Shown: one piece after another, positions 27,020 to 36,934 of the stretch | Numbering within the stretch: position 1 is the first letter of the stretch | Layout: each line of letters opens with the position of its first letter | Assembly: GCF_013166515.1 (NCBI RefSeq) | Contig: NZ_JABKKJ010000001.1 | Span: forward strand, 248,001 to 312,000 | Source of the DNA: Xylanibacter caecicola | GTDB lineage: Bacteria; Bacteroidota; Bacteroidia; Bacteroidales; Bacteroidaceae | Direction: 5' to 3' | DNA: 64,000 nucleotides | Made by a program: the position numbers and the translations under genes | Notes under the pieces: model-generated | Told to the model about the DNA's origin: nothing | What the model saw: only the letters and a program-made list of their open reading frames with translations | Databases searched by the model: none

Positions 27020-27300
27020 ATGGTATATAATAAGGAGATAGAATGGAGATAAAGGGAGAAATGTGGCTTGCGCCACGGGAGATAAAGGACAATGGTATCA
27101 GGAGGATAGGGGATATAATAAGGAAATAAGGTATATATAATAAGGAGATAAAGGAAGATAGGAGAAGATAAAGGGGAGATAAAAGACAAATGCCCTGTCG
27201 CTTGTTCCAAGACTATTGTCCTTTATCTCCCGTGGCGCAAGCCACGTTATCTTCTCCTATCTTCCTTTATCTCCTTAAAAGATACTCTTTATCTTTTATA
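27020..27300. repeat. GTGGCTTGCGCCAC element with GGAGATAA arrays, copy 1
   Basis: GTGGCTTGCGCCAC (27063-27076) with GGGAGATAAAGGACAAT pairs perfectly over 31 bp with its inverted copy ending GTGGCGCAAGCCAC (27232-27245). Outside and between are runs of AAGGAGATA / GGAGATAAA and, on the other side, TATCTCC/TATCTTCC. It fills the gap between the CE7 gene and the PL9 gene; related copies occur at 37.7 and 59.1 kb. Confidence 0.85.
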
Positions 27301-27312
27301 AATGCTCCTCCG

Positions 27313-29736
27313 TCAGATGCGCTGCCCCATGGCATTGTATCTCACGCCGTTCTTTTCGATGACGATGCGGTTGCCCTTTACGAACTTCACTACGCGCGCG
27401 GTCTTTTCGCCCGTTACGGCTGTGCCGATGCCAGTCGTTCCGTTGTCCGGCACGCGCACGTACATATCATATATACGCACCTCTCCGGTCGTGTTGTTGT
27501 TTATCAGGGTGATGCTCTTTATGCTTTCGCTTTTGTCCGAAAGCCCCGCGTTCTTAAGAACGTCCCAGTTGCAGTATGTACCCTTGCTCATCTTCGCCAC
27601 GTTTGCCGTGCCTGTCGTTCCGTCGGCAAGCGCATATTCTATGCGGAACGTGCGACCGCCGGTGATGTGCAGGTTTACGAGCAGCTGCAGCACGCCCTCG
27701 CCGAACGTCCACTTCACTCCGCCGTTGCGCGACAGCACGAGAGCGCCCTGTGTGCATCCTCCGGGTATCACGCCGCCCGTCTCTGTGTAGTCGGGCACTA
27801 TCCTCGTGACGGTAGTTGCCGTCGCGTCGCCGCTCTGGACAAGGGATATCACTTCCTTAAGGTCGGCTGGCAGGTTGTCCGCCGCGTCCTGGAAATGATA
27901 CCAGTCGCCCGTCAGCACCACGAACGGCGTCACGCATGTGATGATGCCCGTCGTCACGACGTCCTTCGGACCTCCCGTCACCGTAACCTTGAACGTGCAG
28001 CTTGCCTGCGGCGTGCCGCTGATTGTTATGATGTTGCCGTCTATTGCCGAAGTCAGCCCCTCGGACAGTCCTTCCACCGTCGCGCCCGTCGCAGCGCCGC
28101 CCATTTCGAACACGATGTCCTCTATGGCTTTTCCTTTCACCACTTCCTGCACCGAGTTTGCCGTGATGCACGTCAGCGTCGCCTTTTCGGGCACTGTCAC
28201 GTCAGCCGGAACACCGTCAAGTTCGAACGCGCCCATCTCCGGTGCAGCGTCGTTGTAGGGCATGTACAGGTCGTCCGCCTCGGTAAGCTCGAGGTTTGCG
28301 GCTGTTGCCTCTGCCAGCGGCAGGTGGCGTTTGGGCGTGAAGCCCACCATCGGCGTGCCCTTGTCCTTGAATATGCTGCCCGTCTTCAGCCGTGCGAAGT
28401 TGTTCTTGGGCAGCGAACCGTCCGCCTCGCGCGGCGCCATGAAGTCCTCCACGCTCAGCGACAGGAACTCGCCCGAGTGGTCGGCGGTCTTCTGCTTCAC
28501 GCCGGCGCTGTTCTTGTTGCCTTCCTTGTACGGTTCGCAGCCGTCAATCGTTGTCCACGAGTTGAACTCGGTATCCGGAACAACCGACCCCGCCTTGTCT
28601 GCCGACAGGAACTCGTGGTTCAGCTTCGTAGCGCCCCAGCCGATGCAGTTGCGTATCGTCATGCCGCCATATTGGAACACGGTGGGGAAGCGGTAGTTGT
28701 ACTCGTTGCCCCATGCCGTACAGTTCACGACATACATTCCCTCGTATGCGTTGTTCTGGTCGAAACCCTTATGCAGGTTGCCGAACGACACACAGTTTGT
28801 CACCACGTGTGCTCCGAGCGACTGTGCGAACGCCGCACCGCCCGACGTGCCGCCGCCTCCGAGCTTGAAGCCGTTGCCGTTGCCCACGGCAGTGCCCGCC
28901 GGCGTATAGCCTCCGTGGTATGCCCAGCAACTGTCAATCACCACGGGATGATAAACCATGTACAAGTCCCAGTTGTCGTCGCTGTTTGTCCATGCGCGGC
29001 ATCCGCGGAACTCCGTGCCCGGACCGGGGAACAGCTTGCAGGCAAAGCCGTCGGCGTCGCCGCCGTCGTCGGTGCCGTTGTAAGTGCGGCTGTCATAGTT
29101 GTTGTACGAGTCGCAGTTGATTACTTTGTTGCCGCGGCAGAACTGGTAGCCGGGGTTGAACTGCGGCGTACCTGCCGGCAGCGACTTCGTCTCCTCTATC
29201 GAGAAGTCCTTGTACATGCCGATTTGCAGTCCCGTGTCGTTGTTGTCGTGGAAGACGCACTGCTCTATGATGTTGTACGAGCCTTCCACCTTCATGCCGT
29301 TGTCCTCGGCGTTGCACATCGTCAGTCCCTTGAAGTGCCAGTAGTTGGCAAGGTGGTTCACGTAGATGCAGCGCCCCATCTTGAACGCCTCCATTGTGGT
29401 GTGCTTCATGCCCGAGCCGTCGATGATTACTTCCTCGCCCGGCACCGCCCACAGGTAGCACCTCTTCTCTGCCGACGTGGCTTTCTGCGGTATCTTTATG
29501 CGCTCGCTGATGACGTATCGCCCGCCGTGCACCCATATCGTGTCGCCCGGGTTTACAATCTCCACCGCCTTGTGGATTGTGAGCAATGGCGCTTCTTTAC
29601 TTCCGTCGTTGTTGTCGTTACCGCTTGTGGATACATGGATAGCGCCTGCCGATGCTGCAATGGCGCACATCATGCCGATAAAAGACATGATGATGGCTTT
29701 CCCTTTAAAAGGGAGCCCTTTGAATTGTTTAGACAT
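27313..29736 (-). CDS. PL9-type pectate lyase / parallel beta-helix protein
   Basis: 807 residues. Signal peptide (about 1-33), then a right-handed parallel beta-helix (about 35-430) with polysaccharide lyase family 9 features: IHKAVEIVNPGDTIWVHGG, DGGDADGFACKL, GCRAWTNSDDNWDLYMV and GNGNGFKLGGGG. The second half carries beta-sandwich modules, and the tail (RYNAMGQRI) resembles shortened sorting tails of Prevotella secreted proteins. PL9 enzymes cleave polygalacturonate by beta-elimination using Ca2+ and a Lys base. It has the promoter at 29796-29826. GC-rich, with a long but meaningless open frame on the opposite strand. Confidence 0.82.
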   Translation of the reverse strand: MSKQFKGLPFKGKAIIMSFIGMMCAIAASAGAIHVSTSGNDNNDGSKEAPLLTIHKAVEIVNPGDTIWVHGGRYVISERIKIPQKATSAEKRCYLWAVPGEEVIIDGSGMKHTTMEAFKMGRCIYVNHLANYWHFKGLTMCNAEDNGMKVEGSYNIIEQCVFHDNNDTGLQIGMYKDFSIEETKSLPAGTPQFNPGYQFCRGNKVINCDSYNNYDSRTYNGTDDGGDADGFACKLFPGPGTEFRGCRAWTNSDDNWDLYMVYHPVVIDSCWAYHGGYTPAGTAVGNGNGFKLGGGGTSGGAAFAQSLGAHVVTNCVSFGNLHKGFDQNNAYEGMYVVNCTAWGNEYNYRFPTVFQYGGMTIRNCIGWGATKLNHEFLSADKAGSVVPDTEFNSWTTIDGCEPYKEGNKNSAGVKQKTADHSGEFLSLSVEDFMAPREADGSLPKNNFARLKTGSIFKDKGTPMVGFTPKRHLPLAEATAANLELTEADDLYMPYNDAAPEMGAFELDGVPADVTVPEKATLTCITANSVQEVVKGKAIEDIVFEMGGAATGATVEGLSEGLTSAIDGNIITISGTPQASCTFKVTVTGGPKDVVTTGIITCVTPFVVLTGDWYHFQDAADNLPADLKEVISLVQSGDATATTVTRIVPDYTETGGVIPGGCTQGALVLSRNGGVKWTFGEGVLQLLVNLHITGGRTFRIEYALADGTTGTANVAKMSKGTYCNWDVLKNAGLSDKSESIKSITLINNNTTGEVRIYDMYVRVPDNGTTGIGTAVTGEKTARVVKFVKGNRIVIEKNGVRYNAMGQRI

Positions 29737-29795
29737 TGTTTGTTAGGTTAATAGTTTGTTTATAGATTAGTAATTCACCTTTATTAAGGATATTG

Positions 29796-29826
29796 CAAAT
29801 ATACGAAGAATATTCGATAAAACAAA
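29796..29826 (-). promoter_or_regulatory. Promoter of the PL9 gene
   Basis: Minus-strand TTTG (29826-29823), 19-base spacer, TATATTTG (29803-29796), about 60 bases before the ATG at 29736. Confidence 0.65.
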
Positions 29827-29881
29827 ATAGCGAAAGTCGGACTTTAGTCCGGTTCGCGGTGGCGGAGCCAATTTTGTGCGT

Positions 29882-30000
29882 CAAATATACGAATAAGTCG
29901 AGAACAAAACAACAAATTCATTTGTTTTTTGTCGAGCAGGAGTATATTGAACGAAGACGAAGGCGAAGTCAAATATACGGAAAGTATCCGATAAAGCAAA
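29882..30000 (-). repeat. Two further promoter-like copies upstream of PL9
   Basis: TATATTTG recurs on the minus strand at 29889-29882 (TTG 20 bases upstream) and 29977-29970 (TTTG at 30000-29997, 19 bases upstream). The units share CAAATATACGAA and a GATAAA(A/G)CAAA segment. With 29796-29826 they form three imperfect direct copies 86 and 88 bases apart. The rest of the 447-base gap (29737-30183) holds only the plus-strand promoter candidate TACTTTTG at 30094-30101. Confidence 0.5.
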
Positions 30001-30093
30001 TGCATGGTCGTAAAAAGCATGCATTTGTCATCAAGAAGGTTGCAAAAAGACATTTTGTTGTTGTAAAGTGTCCGTTATATCACCGATATGTTG

Positions 30094-30101
30094 TACTTTT
30101 G
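30094..30101 (+). promoter_or_regulatory. -7 box of the T9SS adhesin gene
   Basis: TACTTTTG, 83 bases before the ATG at 30184; no convincing TTG at the -33 spacing. Confidence 0.4.
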
Positions 30102-30183
30102 TCAGCGCTAATTTAAACCTTTGATGCTGTTGTGGGCGATGCCGGTTCTGTGACAGCATCATATAAAACATTATTATTATTGA

Positions 30184-33100
30184 ATGAAAAAGTTATTTAA
30201 GTTGCTTCTGGCAATAGTTGTTGCAGGAGCATCCGTCAAGGCTTTGGCTTCTGATGTGTCTCCGTCCATACCGAAAATGAACGGTATGGTGGTATCCTCA
30301 TCGTCCGGTTCGGTTACCACGGGTCTGTGGACTTTGCCGTCCGCACAGGGTGAGGCATGGTCCTTGAATTTTGAGATGAGTCCCGGATATGCCGCGTTTT
30401 ATGCCGGTGTGTTGTATGATAACGTATATTATGCGACAAGGTGCAATGCCGAATACGGTTCACCTATTATATACGTGGATGCCTATTCCATGGAGGACGG
30501 AAAGAAACTCTGGACCAACTATCCCAAGCTTACGGCTCTGCCGTATGACCTGACTTACAATCCGTATGACGGCAAAATATACGGTCTGTTTTCCAATGCA
30601 GCCAATACCGGTATGGTACTTGCAACAATATCTTACGACAAATCCGGCGAGACGGTCACTCCTATAAAGGAGATGGACGGTGTGTGGGTGGCAATCGCCG
30701 CAGCACCCTCCGGACAGCTTTACGGTATACAGTCGGATGTAGAGGGGTCGGGAACTTCAGTGAAAGTTAAATCTTCATCGCTTTACAAGATAGACCGTCT
30801 GACGGGAGACGTTGTGCTCGTTGGCGAGACGGGACAGTTGCCTCTGCTTACAGGGTCGGCGACAATCGAGGCACGTAGCGGGCGCATGTTCTGGACAGTC
30901 GGTCCCGATGCTTCAACTTCATATCTGTGTGAAGTGGATCTCACCACCGGTGTTGCGACAAAGGTTATGGATTTTGACCAACGCCAACAGGTTGTAGGTC
31001 TCTATGTGCCTGCTCCCCTGGCAGAGGACGATGCGCCTGCGGCAGTCACCGATGTTGTTGCAGCTTTCGACGGCGGTTCGCTGAGCGGCTCATTGCAGTT
31101 CAAGGCTCCGTCTACTCTTTTTGACGGAACACCGGCTTCCGGCGCTTTGACATATACCGTCCTTCAGAACGGTTGTGAGGTTGCTACAGGCGGCACATCG
31201 TTCGGTGAAACGGTAAATGCAGACATCACTGTGGCTGAACGTGGAAATTATCAGTTCACCGTGTCTGTTGCCAACGATAAAGGTTCGTCGCCCAAGGTTG
31301 CCGTCGACCGCTTCGTTGGATTTGGCGTTCCGCAGGCTCCCGAAAACGTAAGTGCCGTGAAAACTTCAGGCAATAAGATAGGCGTTTCGTGGAATGCAGT
31401 GACGGCATCTGCCGACGGAGGATATGTTGATGCCGCCGCCGTGACTTATACGGTGAAACGTTTGCCAGACGAGGTCGTCGTATCGGAGAAGACCACCGCC
31501 ACATCGATTGAAGACACGCCCGATGCTTCCGGCGGCATGGTTGCATACAGCTATGTAGTGTCGGCAGACAACCACGGCTTTGTTTCGGGCACCGTAGAAT
31601 CAAACAAGGTGGTATGTGGAACGGCTTCTCTTCCATGGCAAGAGAACTTTAAAAGCTCCGAGTCACTGAGTTTCTTTACCGTGATCGACGCCAATAAGGA
31701 CGGTAAGACATGGGAATATAGCTCCGGTATGGTGCGCGTGAAATATGGAAGTGTCAAGATGGACGACTGGCTGATGTCTCCTCCACTGAGTTTGGAAGCC
31801 GGCAAGGTGTATCATGCAACATTCAAGGCTCGCTGCTCCAACGAACGCTATCCAGAGATTATCGAGGCAAAATGGGGTGTGGGTAACACGGTGGCAGACA
31901 TGACAGACGTGCTCGTCGACCCTACCACTCTGTCCGGAGAGTATAAAGAGCTTGGCGGTTTTATCAAGCCTTCAGTGTCCGGTATCTACCATTTAGGTCT
32001 TCACGGTATCTCCGAAGCCAACATGTTTAACCTCGAAGTTTGCGAAATAAAGGTTGAGAGCGGGTTGAATGCAGGTGCTCCGCAGGCTCCGGAAAACCTG
32101 CTTGTGACAGCCGATGCCAATGGCGAGTACAAGGCAACGGTCTCTTTAACGGCTCCAAAGACAGATCTGTCGGGAAATACTATCACGTCGATAGACAAGA
32201 TAGAACTCAGTCGCGACGGAGCGGTTATCCATACTTTTGACAATCCGGCTACCGGAGGACAGCTGACATATGATGATATTCTTGAAAAAGGTGGCGACTA
32301 TGTTTATTCGGCTGTTGCCGTGAATGGCAACGGTTCTGGCATGACGTCTGCCGTAACTGCATTTTTGGGAACTCCTGTTGCGGCTGCTCCCGCTTCGGTC
32401 GAGATATCGGAAACGGCTCCCGGAGAAATAAAACTGTCGTGGGAGAAGGTGTCCCTCTCGGCAGACGGACAGTCTATTAACCCCGATAAGGTAAGCTATA
32501 ACATATATGATGATACAGAGAATGGAGCTGTTGTAGCAGAGAATGTAAAGGATATACAATATACGTTCAAGGGTGTCGATGACGGAAAACAACAGTTCGT
32601 AAGATATTCTGTGTCTGCTGTGACCGACCGCGGTGAGGGTGAGAAGACTCAGACCAAGACTATTCCGGCAGGTACACCATACACTGAATTCCATGAGTCG
32701 TATGCCGGCGGAAAGGCTTCTACCATTTATACGACAGAGCGTATCAACTATGGAAACTGGACTATACAGACGGATAACGATGATGCCGTGTCGCAAGATG
32801 GGGACGGCGGATATATGGTGATGAACGGTTACTTCTCCGACTATTGCGGAGCAATGATCACAGGAAAGATAAGTCTTGCCGAAAAGAAGGCACCTGTGCT
32901 GCGCTTTTATAGCTATACACCGGACAACAGCGGTCTTGACCTTAACAAACTGGCTGTTTCCGTAAGTGCCGATGGCGGCGAATGGACCGAGGTTCTGAAC
33001 AAGACTGTTGTGGAAATGGGTGCAGAACAGGGCTGGCACGAAGTCATGGTGCCGCTTGGTGCATACGTTGGTTCCGATATCAGTCTTCGTTTTGTTGCAA

Positions 33101-34533
33101 CTACTTCGCAACGACCTTATACATCGACGTTCATCGATAATATTAATATTGACGATATAGATGGAGTGGAACTTGAAATCACCGGTATCGATGCACCGGC
33201 GTATGTACGGACGGGCGAGAACTTCACGGTTACCGTGGCTTTGACAAACAATGGTTCGGAGGTTGCAACCGGTGCTGATGTAGAACTGTATGCCGACGAT
33301 GTGCTTTGCAATACAGTCAGTGCCGGAACGATAGCCTCCGGTGCGCAAGCCTCTGTTGAGTTCGTTTTGGAAATGAGTGCCCTTTCGGATAAGCCGGTCA
33401 GCTATAAGGCTGTTGTCTCACATCCCGATGATGCTGTAACAGACAACAACCGTTCCGAAACAGTGACTGTCAGTCCTGTTGTATCGACCGCACCGTCTCC
33501 TGCAAACCTTACGGCAACACGCTCCGGACAAAGTGTTCTCCTGAGCTGGGACGCACCTGTGCTTGCCACGGAACCCGATGCCGCAATTACCGATGACTTT
33601 GAAAGCACCGCTGCATGGAGCCACTATGCCGACGGTTGGGTGATGAGAGACCTTGACAAGGCTGCCGTCTGCGGTTTTGCCGGAGTGGAAGTGCCCGGCA
33701 TAGAGCCCGGCAAGACACTTGCATCGTTCTTCATGTTCAGTGCTACAGGCATATTTGAGGGCAACAAACCTTTGGCACCGCACTCCGGAAAGCAGTATCT
33801 TGCAGCCTTTGCCCGTTATGACCAAGGTACCACGGACGACTGGGCTATCTCTCCCGAGCTTAGCGGCAATGCACAGTCAGTGTCGTTCTATGCCCGCAGC
33901 TACAGTGCAGATGATCAGGAACGGATACAAGTGCTTTATTCCACCGGCTCGTTAGAACCTTCGGATTTTGTCCCCACAGAACTTGATGTGGATAAGGTGC
34001 CCGGTCAATGGACACGCTATGAGGTGGCTCTGCCTGAGGGAGCGCGCTACTTTGCAATCCGTTCGTATGCGACAAACTCGTTCATGCTGATGCTTGACGA
34101 CGTTACTTATGCTCCTCTGTCTTCGGGCAATCTCGTGCTTACAGGATACAACGTGTACCGCAACAATGAGCGTATAAACGAGACACCTGTAACCGGTACG
34201 ACATATACCGACAATGTTGACAATCCGGAAGAATGTGCGTGGGTGGTTACTGCCGTTTACGAGCAACGTGAGTCGAAAGGGTCGAACGTGGCAACGGCAA
34301 TCACCTCTTCTGTTGACGGAGTATTGTCGGGAAAAGCCGATATAAGTGTAGTTGCAGGCTGCATCCGTATTACGGGATGCAACGGCAAGCATATTACGGT
34401 TTCTTCTATAGACGGCAAGGTTGTATACAATGATCTTGGCAAGACGATTACCGACATACCGGCAGGCAACGGTGTGTATATAGTGAAAGTAGGTGACGTT
34501 GTACGCAAACTTGTAGTAAGAACCCAGCGATAG
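30184..34533 (+). CDS. Large secreted multidomain adhesin with type IX sorting domain
   Basis: 1449 residues. Signal peptide (1-22); a repeat region with beta-propeller-like strands (about 40-280); fibronectin type III modules (about 285-480 and 635-830, starting with PQAPENV / APQAPENL); three cleaved-adhesin/choice-of-anchor J modules (about 485-630, 840-1020, 1140-1310; DDWLMSPPLS and DDWAISPELS); a CARDB-like module (about 1030-1130); and a C-terminal type A T9SS sorting domain (ITVSSIDGKVVYND, GVYIVKVGDVVRKLVV). It is probably exported by the type IX system and anchored or released at the surface, where it may bind glycan or protein. It sits between two pectate lyase genes. Followed by a clear terminator. 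Confidence 0.87.
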   Translation: MKKLFKLLLAIVVAGASVKALASDVSPSIPKMNGMVVSSSSGSVTTGLWTLPSAQGEAWSLNFEMSPGYAAFYAGVLYDNVYYATRCNAEYGSPIIYVDAYSMEDGKKLWTNYPKLTALPYDLTYNPYDGKIYGLFSNAANTGMVLATISYDKSGETVTPIKEMDGVWVAIAAAPSGQLYGIQSDVEGSGTSVKVKSSSLYKIDRLTGDVVLVGETGQLPLLTGSATIEARSGRMFWTVGPDASTSYLCEVDLTTGVATKVMDFDQRQQVVGLYVPAPLAEDDAPAAVTDVVAAFDGGSLSGSLQFKAPSTLFDGTPASGALTYTVLQNGCEVATGGTSFGETVNADITVAERGNYQFTVSVANDKGSSPKVAVDRFVGFGVPQAPENVSAVKTSGNKIGVSWNAVTASADGGYVDAAAVTYTVKRLPDEVVVSEKTTATSIEDTPDASGGMVAYSYVVSADNHGFVSGTVESNKVVCGTASLPWQENFKSSESLSFFTVIDANKDGKTWEYSSGMVRVKYGSVKMDDWLMSPPLSLEAGKVYHATFKARCSNERYPEIIEAKWGVGNTVADMTDVLVDPTTLSGEYKELGGFIKPSVSGIYHLGLHGISEANMFNLEVCEIKVESGLNAGAPQAPENLLVTADANGEYKATVSLTAPKTDLSGNTITSIDKIELSRDGAVIHTFDNPATGGQLTYDDILEKGGDYVYSAVAVNGNGSGMTSAVTAFLGTPVAAAPASVEISETAPGEIKLSWEKVSLSADGQSINPDKVSYNIYDDTENGAVVAENVKDIQYTFKGVDDGKQQFVRYSVSAVTDRGEGEKTQTKTIPAGTPYTEFHESYAGGKASTIYTTERINYGNWTIQTDNDDAVSQDGDGGYMVMNGYFSDYCGAMITGKISLAEKKAPVLRFYSYTPDNSGLDLNKLAVSVSADGGEWTEVLNKTVVEMGAEQGWHEVMVPLGAYVGSDISLRFVATTSQRPYTSTFIDNINIDDIDGVELEITGIDAPAYVRTGENFTVTVALTNNGSEVATGADVELYADDVLCNTVSAGTIASGAQASVEFVLEMSALSDKPVSYKAVVSHPDDAVTDNNRSETVTVSPVVSTAPSPANLTATRSGQSVLLSWDAPVLATEPDAAITDDFESTAAWSHYADGWVMRDLDKAAVCGFAGVEVPGIEPGKTLASFFMFSATGIFEGNKPLAPHSGKQYLAAFARYDQGTTDDWAISPELSGNAQSVSFYARSYSADDQERIQVLYSTGSLEPSDFVPTELDVDKVPGQWTRYEVALPEGARYFAIRSYATNSFMLMLDDVTYAPLSSGNLVLTGYNVYRNNERINETPVTGTTYTDNVDNPEECAWVVTAVYEQRESKGSNVATAITSSVDGVLSGKADISVVAGCIRITGCNGKHITVSSIDGKVVYNDLGKTITDIPAGNGVYIVKVGDVVRKLVVRTQR

Positions 34534-34559
34534 GGTTTGGATAACGGTTGTATTTTATT

Positions 34560-34611
34560 CGGCACCGCCGTTGATTGTTTTGAAGGCAATCATTGGCGGT
34601 GCCGTTTTTTT
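34560..34611 (+). terminator. Terminator of the T9SS adhesin gene
   Basis: CGGCACCGCC (34560-34569) pairs with GGCGGTGCCG (34595-34604), with inner partial pairing GATTG / CAATC, followed by seven Ts. Confidence 0.88.
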
Positions 34612-34722
34612 ATTGTTGTTACATTGAACGGGCTTTACCGTTGTATAATATATATATGCCCGATAGCCGTGCCATATACCGTATTACCGCCATGCGGTGT
34701 GCATGTTTTGATTTATTTGCAT

Positions 34723-34730
34723 TATCTTTG
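34723..34730 (+). promoter_or_regulatory. -7 box of the PL10 gene
   Basis: TATCTTTG, about 100 bases before the ATG at 34832. TTTG at 34707-34710 is only 12 bases upstream, too close for a standard -33. Confidence 0.42.
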
Positions 34731-34831
34731 CAAGAGACAATCTGTGTCTCGGCAGTCGCAGGCAATTTGTGCTATTGCCGGAGGATGCCGGATAAAATAA
34801 TGAAATCTATTGATAACCAAATTCAACGACT

Positions 34832-35950
34832 ATGAAAAGAATACTTTTATTTAGTGTTTTCCTCGCGTGTACATTATATATATATGCACAGCAGGATGCA
34901 ACGGAACGAACCTACAAGGAGAAACGCTCGTCTAAAGAGTGGCCCCGGATTGCCAGAACCGAGACCGATGCCTTTTTCTCGACGCCAGAGGCAAGTCGCA
35001 TCGGCGACAATGTGCTGCTGTATCAGTATGACAACGGCGGTTGGGCAAAGAACATATATATGCCCGCGGAGCTTACGGAGGAGGAGAAAGAGAACTTGAA
35101 AAGGAACAAAGGCAACCTCGACGACACCACCATAGACAACAATGCCACGATGACGGAGATTGTTTTTCTTGCCCGTTTGTATGATGCCACGGGCGAGAAG
35201 CACTATGCCGAAGGAGCGTTGCACGGCTTGGAATATCTCCTGGAGTCGCAGTATGACAACGGCGGTTGGCCGCAGTTCTATCCGCGCAACTATGGCTATT
35301 ACACGCACATAACATATAACGACAATGCCATGGAAAATGTGCTGAAGGTGTTGTATGATGTCAGCCGCGGCAAGAAACGATATAAGTTCGTGCCCGATGA
35401 TATGCGCCGGCGTGCGTCGGAGGCTGTGAAGAAGGGAGTGGACTGCATCCTTAATACGCAGGTTGTGCAGGGAGGAGTGCCCACGGTGTGGTGCGCCCAG
35501 CACGACGAGCACACCCTGTTGCCGGCTCCGGCACGTGCTTACGAACTGGAATCGTTGAGCGGGGCAGAGTCGGCAGGCATAGTGCTGTTCCTTATGTCCA
35601 TGAAAGAACGCCCCTCCGAGGCGGTGGTCAAGGCTGTCGACAATGCCGTGGCATGGTTCAGACGAAGCATGATAACCGACTTGAAACGTGAGAATTTTAT
35701 CGACGGAGAGGGCAGACGCGACTACCGTATGGTGAAGAACACACAGGCAGATGCGGCGTGCGACACTCTGTGGGCGCGCTTCTATACGCTCGAAGACAAC
35801 CGTCCTTTCTTCTGCGACCGCGACGGTGTGAAGAAATATGACGTCTCGGAGATAGGGCATGAGCGCCGCAACCATTACTCGTGGTATACGGACCAGCCCA
35901 AGAAAGTGCTTGCGCGATATGAGAAGTGGCGCAAGGGGCTCTCCTTTTAA
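34832..35950 (+). CDS. pelA: Pectate lyase, family PL10
   Basis: 372 residues: signal peptide (about 1-20), then an (alpha/alpha)3-toroid catalytic domain with family signatures YDNGGWAKN, TTIDNNATMTEIVFLARLY, YDNGGWPQFYP, TYNDNAMENVL and VWCAQHDEHTLLPAPARAYELES. It cleaves polygalacturonate by Ca2+-assisted beta-elimination in the periplasm or at the surface. It stands alone on the plus strand after the adhesin terminator. Its 3' end overlaps the convergent ribD gene by four bases, with no terminator between. Confidence 0.94.
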   Translation: MKRILLFSVFLACTLYIYAQQDATERTYKEKRSSKEWPRIARTETDAFFSTPEASRIGDNVLLYQYDNGGWAKNIYMPAELTEEEKENLKRNKGNLDDTTIDNNATMTEIVFLARLYDATGEKHYAEGALHGLEYLLESQYDNGGWPQFYPRNYGYYTHITYNDNAMENVLKVLYDVSRGKKRYKFVPDDMRRRASEAVKKGVDCILNTQVVQGGVPTVWCAQHDEHTLLPAPARAYELESLSGAESAGIVLFLMSMKERPSEAVVKAVDNAVAWFRRSMITDLKRENFIDGEGRRDYRMVKNTQADAACDTLWARFYTLEDNRPFFCDRDGVKKYDVSEIGHERRNHYSWYTDQPKKVLARYEKWRKGLSF

Positions 35951-36912
35951 TCCCTTCTCCTCATATTAATTATCACATTCCCGTCATACTCCCTGCGCCT
36001 TACGCTTACGGCATCTGCCGGAACCTGGGGTGCCTTGGTTCCTCCTCCGGATGTTACGGGCGACATCTCTATGCGTATCTCGTCCCATAATCCGGCGTCG
36101 ATGAACGAGTTGTGGGTCACTGTTCCACCCTCCACGATGAGCGACTGCACGCCACGGCGGTACAGACATTCGAGTATCTGGGGTACAACATCGCTGTTAA
36201 AGTCAATTTCGGGGAAACACGGGTGGTTGCGGTCTATCACGATACGCATCGGATTTTTACCCTCCCAGTGCCGCACATCTAATCTCGAATGGTCGCGTTC
36301 GTCGGTGATGCGCCCTATCAATATGGCTTCGTTCTCTGCTCTCAGCTTGTGCGACAACATCATGGTGAACGGCGACGACAGCGCCATCTGATGGAAATGG
36401 TCGTCGAGAAAGCCGTCGGCAGTCATGCACCACTTCAATATCACGTATGGTCTGTGCATGGTATTGAATGTGAAGAAGCGGCGGTTGAGTTCGCGACACT
36501 CGTTTTCGAGCACCCCCACCGTTACCTTTATGCCTGCCCGGCGTATCTTCTCGATACCCCGTCCCTGCACTTTTGCAAACGGATCCACGCATCCCACGAC
36601 AACGCGGCGCACCCCCTTGCTCACTATCAGGTCTGCACATGGCGGCGTTTTGCCATGGTGTGCACACGGCTCAAGGCTGACGTATATGGTGGAAGAAGGT
36701 ATCAAGTGGCTGTCTTCCTGCCTTACCGAGGCAAAGGCGTTCACTTCCGCATGCCCCTCGCCGCACCGTATGTGGTAGCCCTCGCCTATAATTCTGTCTT
36801 CACACACAATCACTGCCCCCACCATAGGATTGGGACGGGTGCTCAGAAGTCCGTTCTTAGCCAGCTGTATACACCTGCGCATATACATCTCGTCTTTAGC
36901 CTTGTTGTCCAT
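35947..36912 (-). CDS. ribD: Bifunctional riboflavin biosynthesis protein RibD
   Basis: 321 residues with two domains: a zinc deaminase (about 1-145; HAEVNAF and PCAHHGKTPPC ligands) and a reductase (about 150-321; VILKWCMTADGFLDD, MRIVIDRNHPC, LIVEGGTVTHNSFI). Catalyses deamination then reduction of the pyrimidine intermediate in riboflavin synthesis. Minus strand, overlapping the end of pelA. Promoter lies in the 66-bp repeat upstream. Confidence 0.95.
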   Translation of the reverse strand: MDNKAKDEMYMRRCIQLAKNGLLSTRPNPMVGAVIVCEDRIIGEGYHIRCGEGHAEVNAFASVRQEDSHLIPSSTIYVSLEPCAHHGKTPPCADLIVSKGVRRVVVGCVDPFAKVQGRGIEKIRRAGIKVTVGVLENECRELNRRFFTFNTMHRPYVILKWCMTADGFLDDHFHQMALSSPFTMMLSHKLRAENEAILIGRITDERDHSRLDVRHWEGKNPMRIVIDRNHPCFPEIDFNSDVVPQILECLYRRGVQSLIVEGGTVTHNSFIDAGLWDEIRIEMSPVTSGGGTKAPQVPADAVSVRRREYDGNVIINMRRRD

Positions 36913-36934
36913 ATGTTATATTTTTCGTTTATTA

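Noticed and set aside
26682..27092. Small proteins with FWIDPKF-type repeats across the 22-bp array
   Set aside because: Open frames exist on both strands for the same periodicity reason; the plus-strand one mostly overlaps the CE7 gene in another frame.
27190..29751. 853-codon open frame opposite the PL9 gene
   Set aside because: Shadow of the GC-rich PL9 coding strand; its translation is Arg/His/Val-rich with no domain, while the minus strand has a signal peptide, lyase motifs and a promoter.
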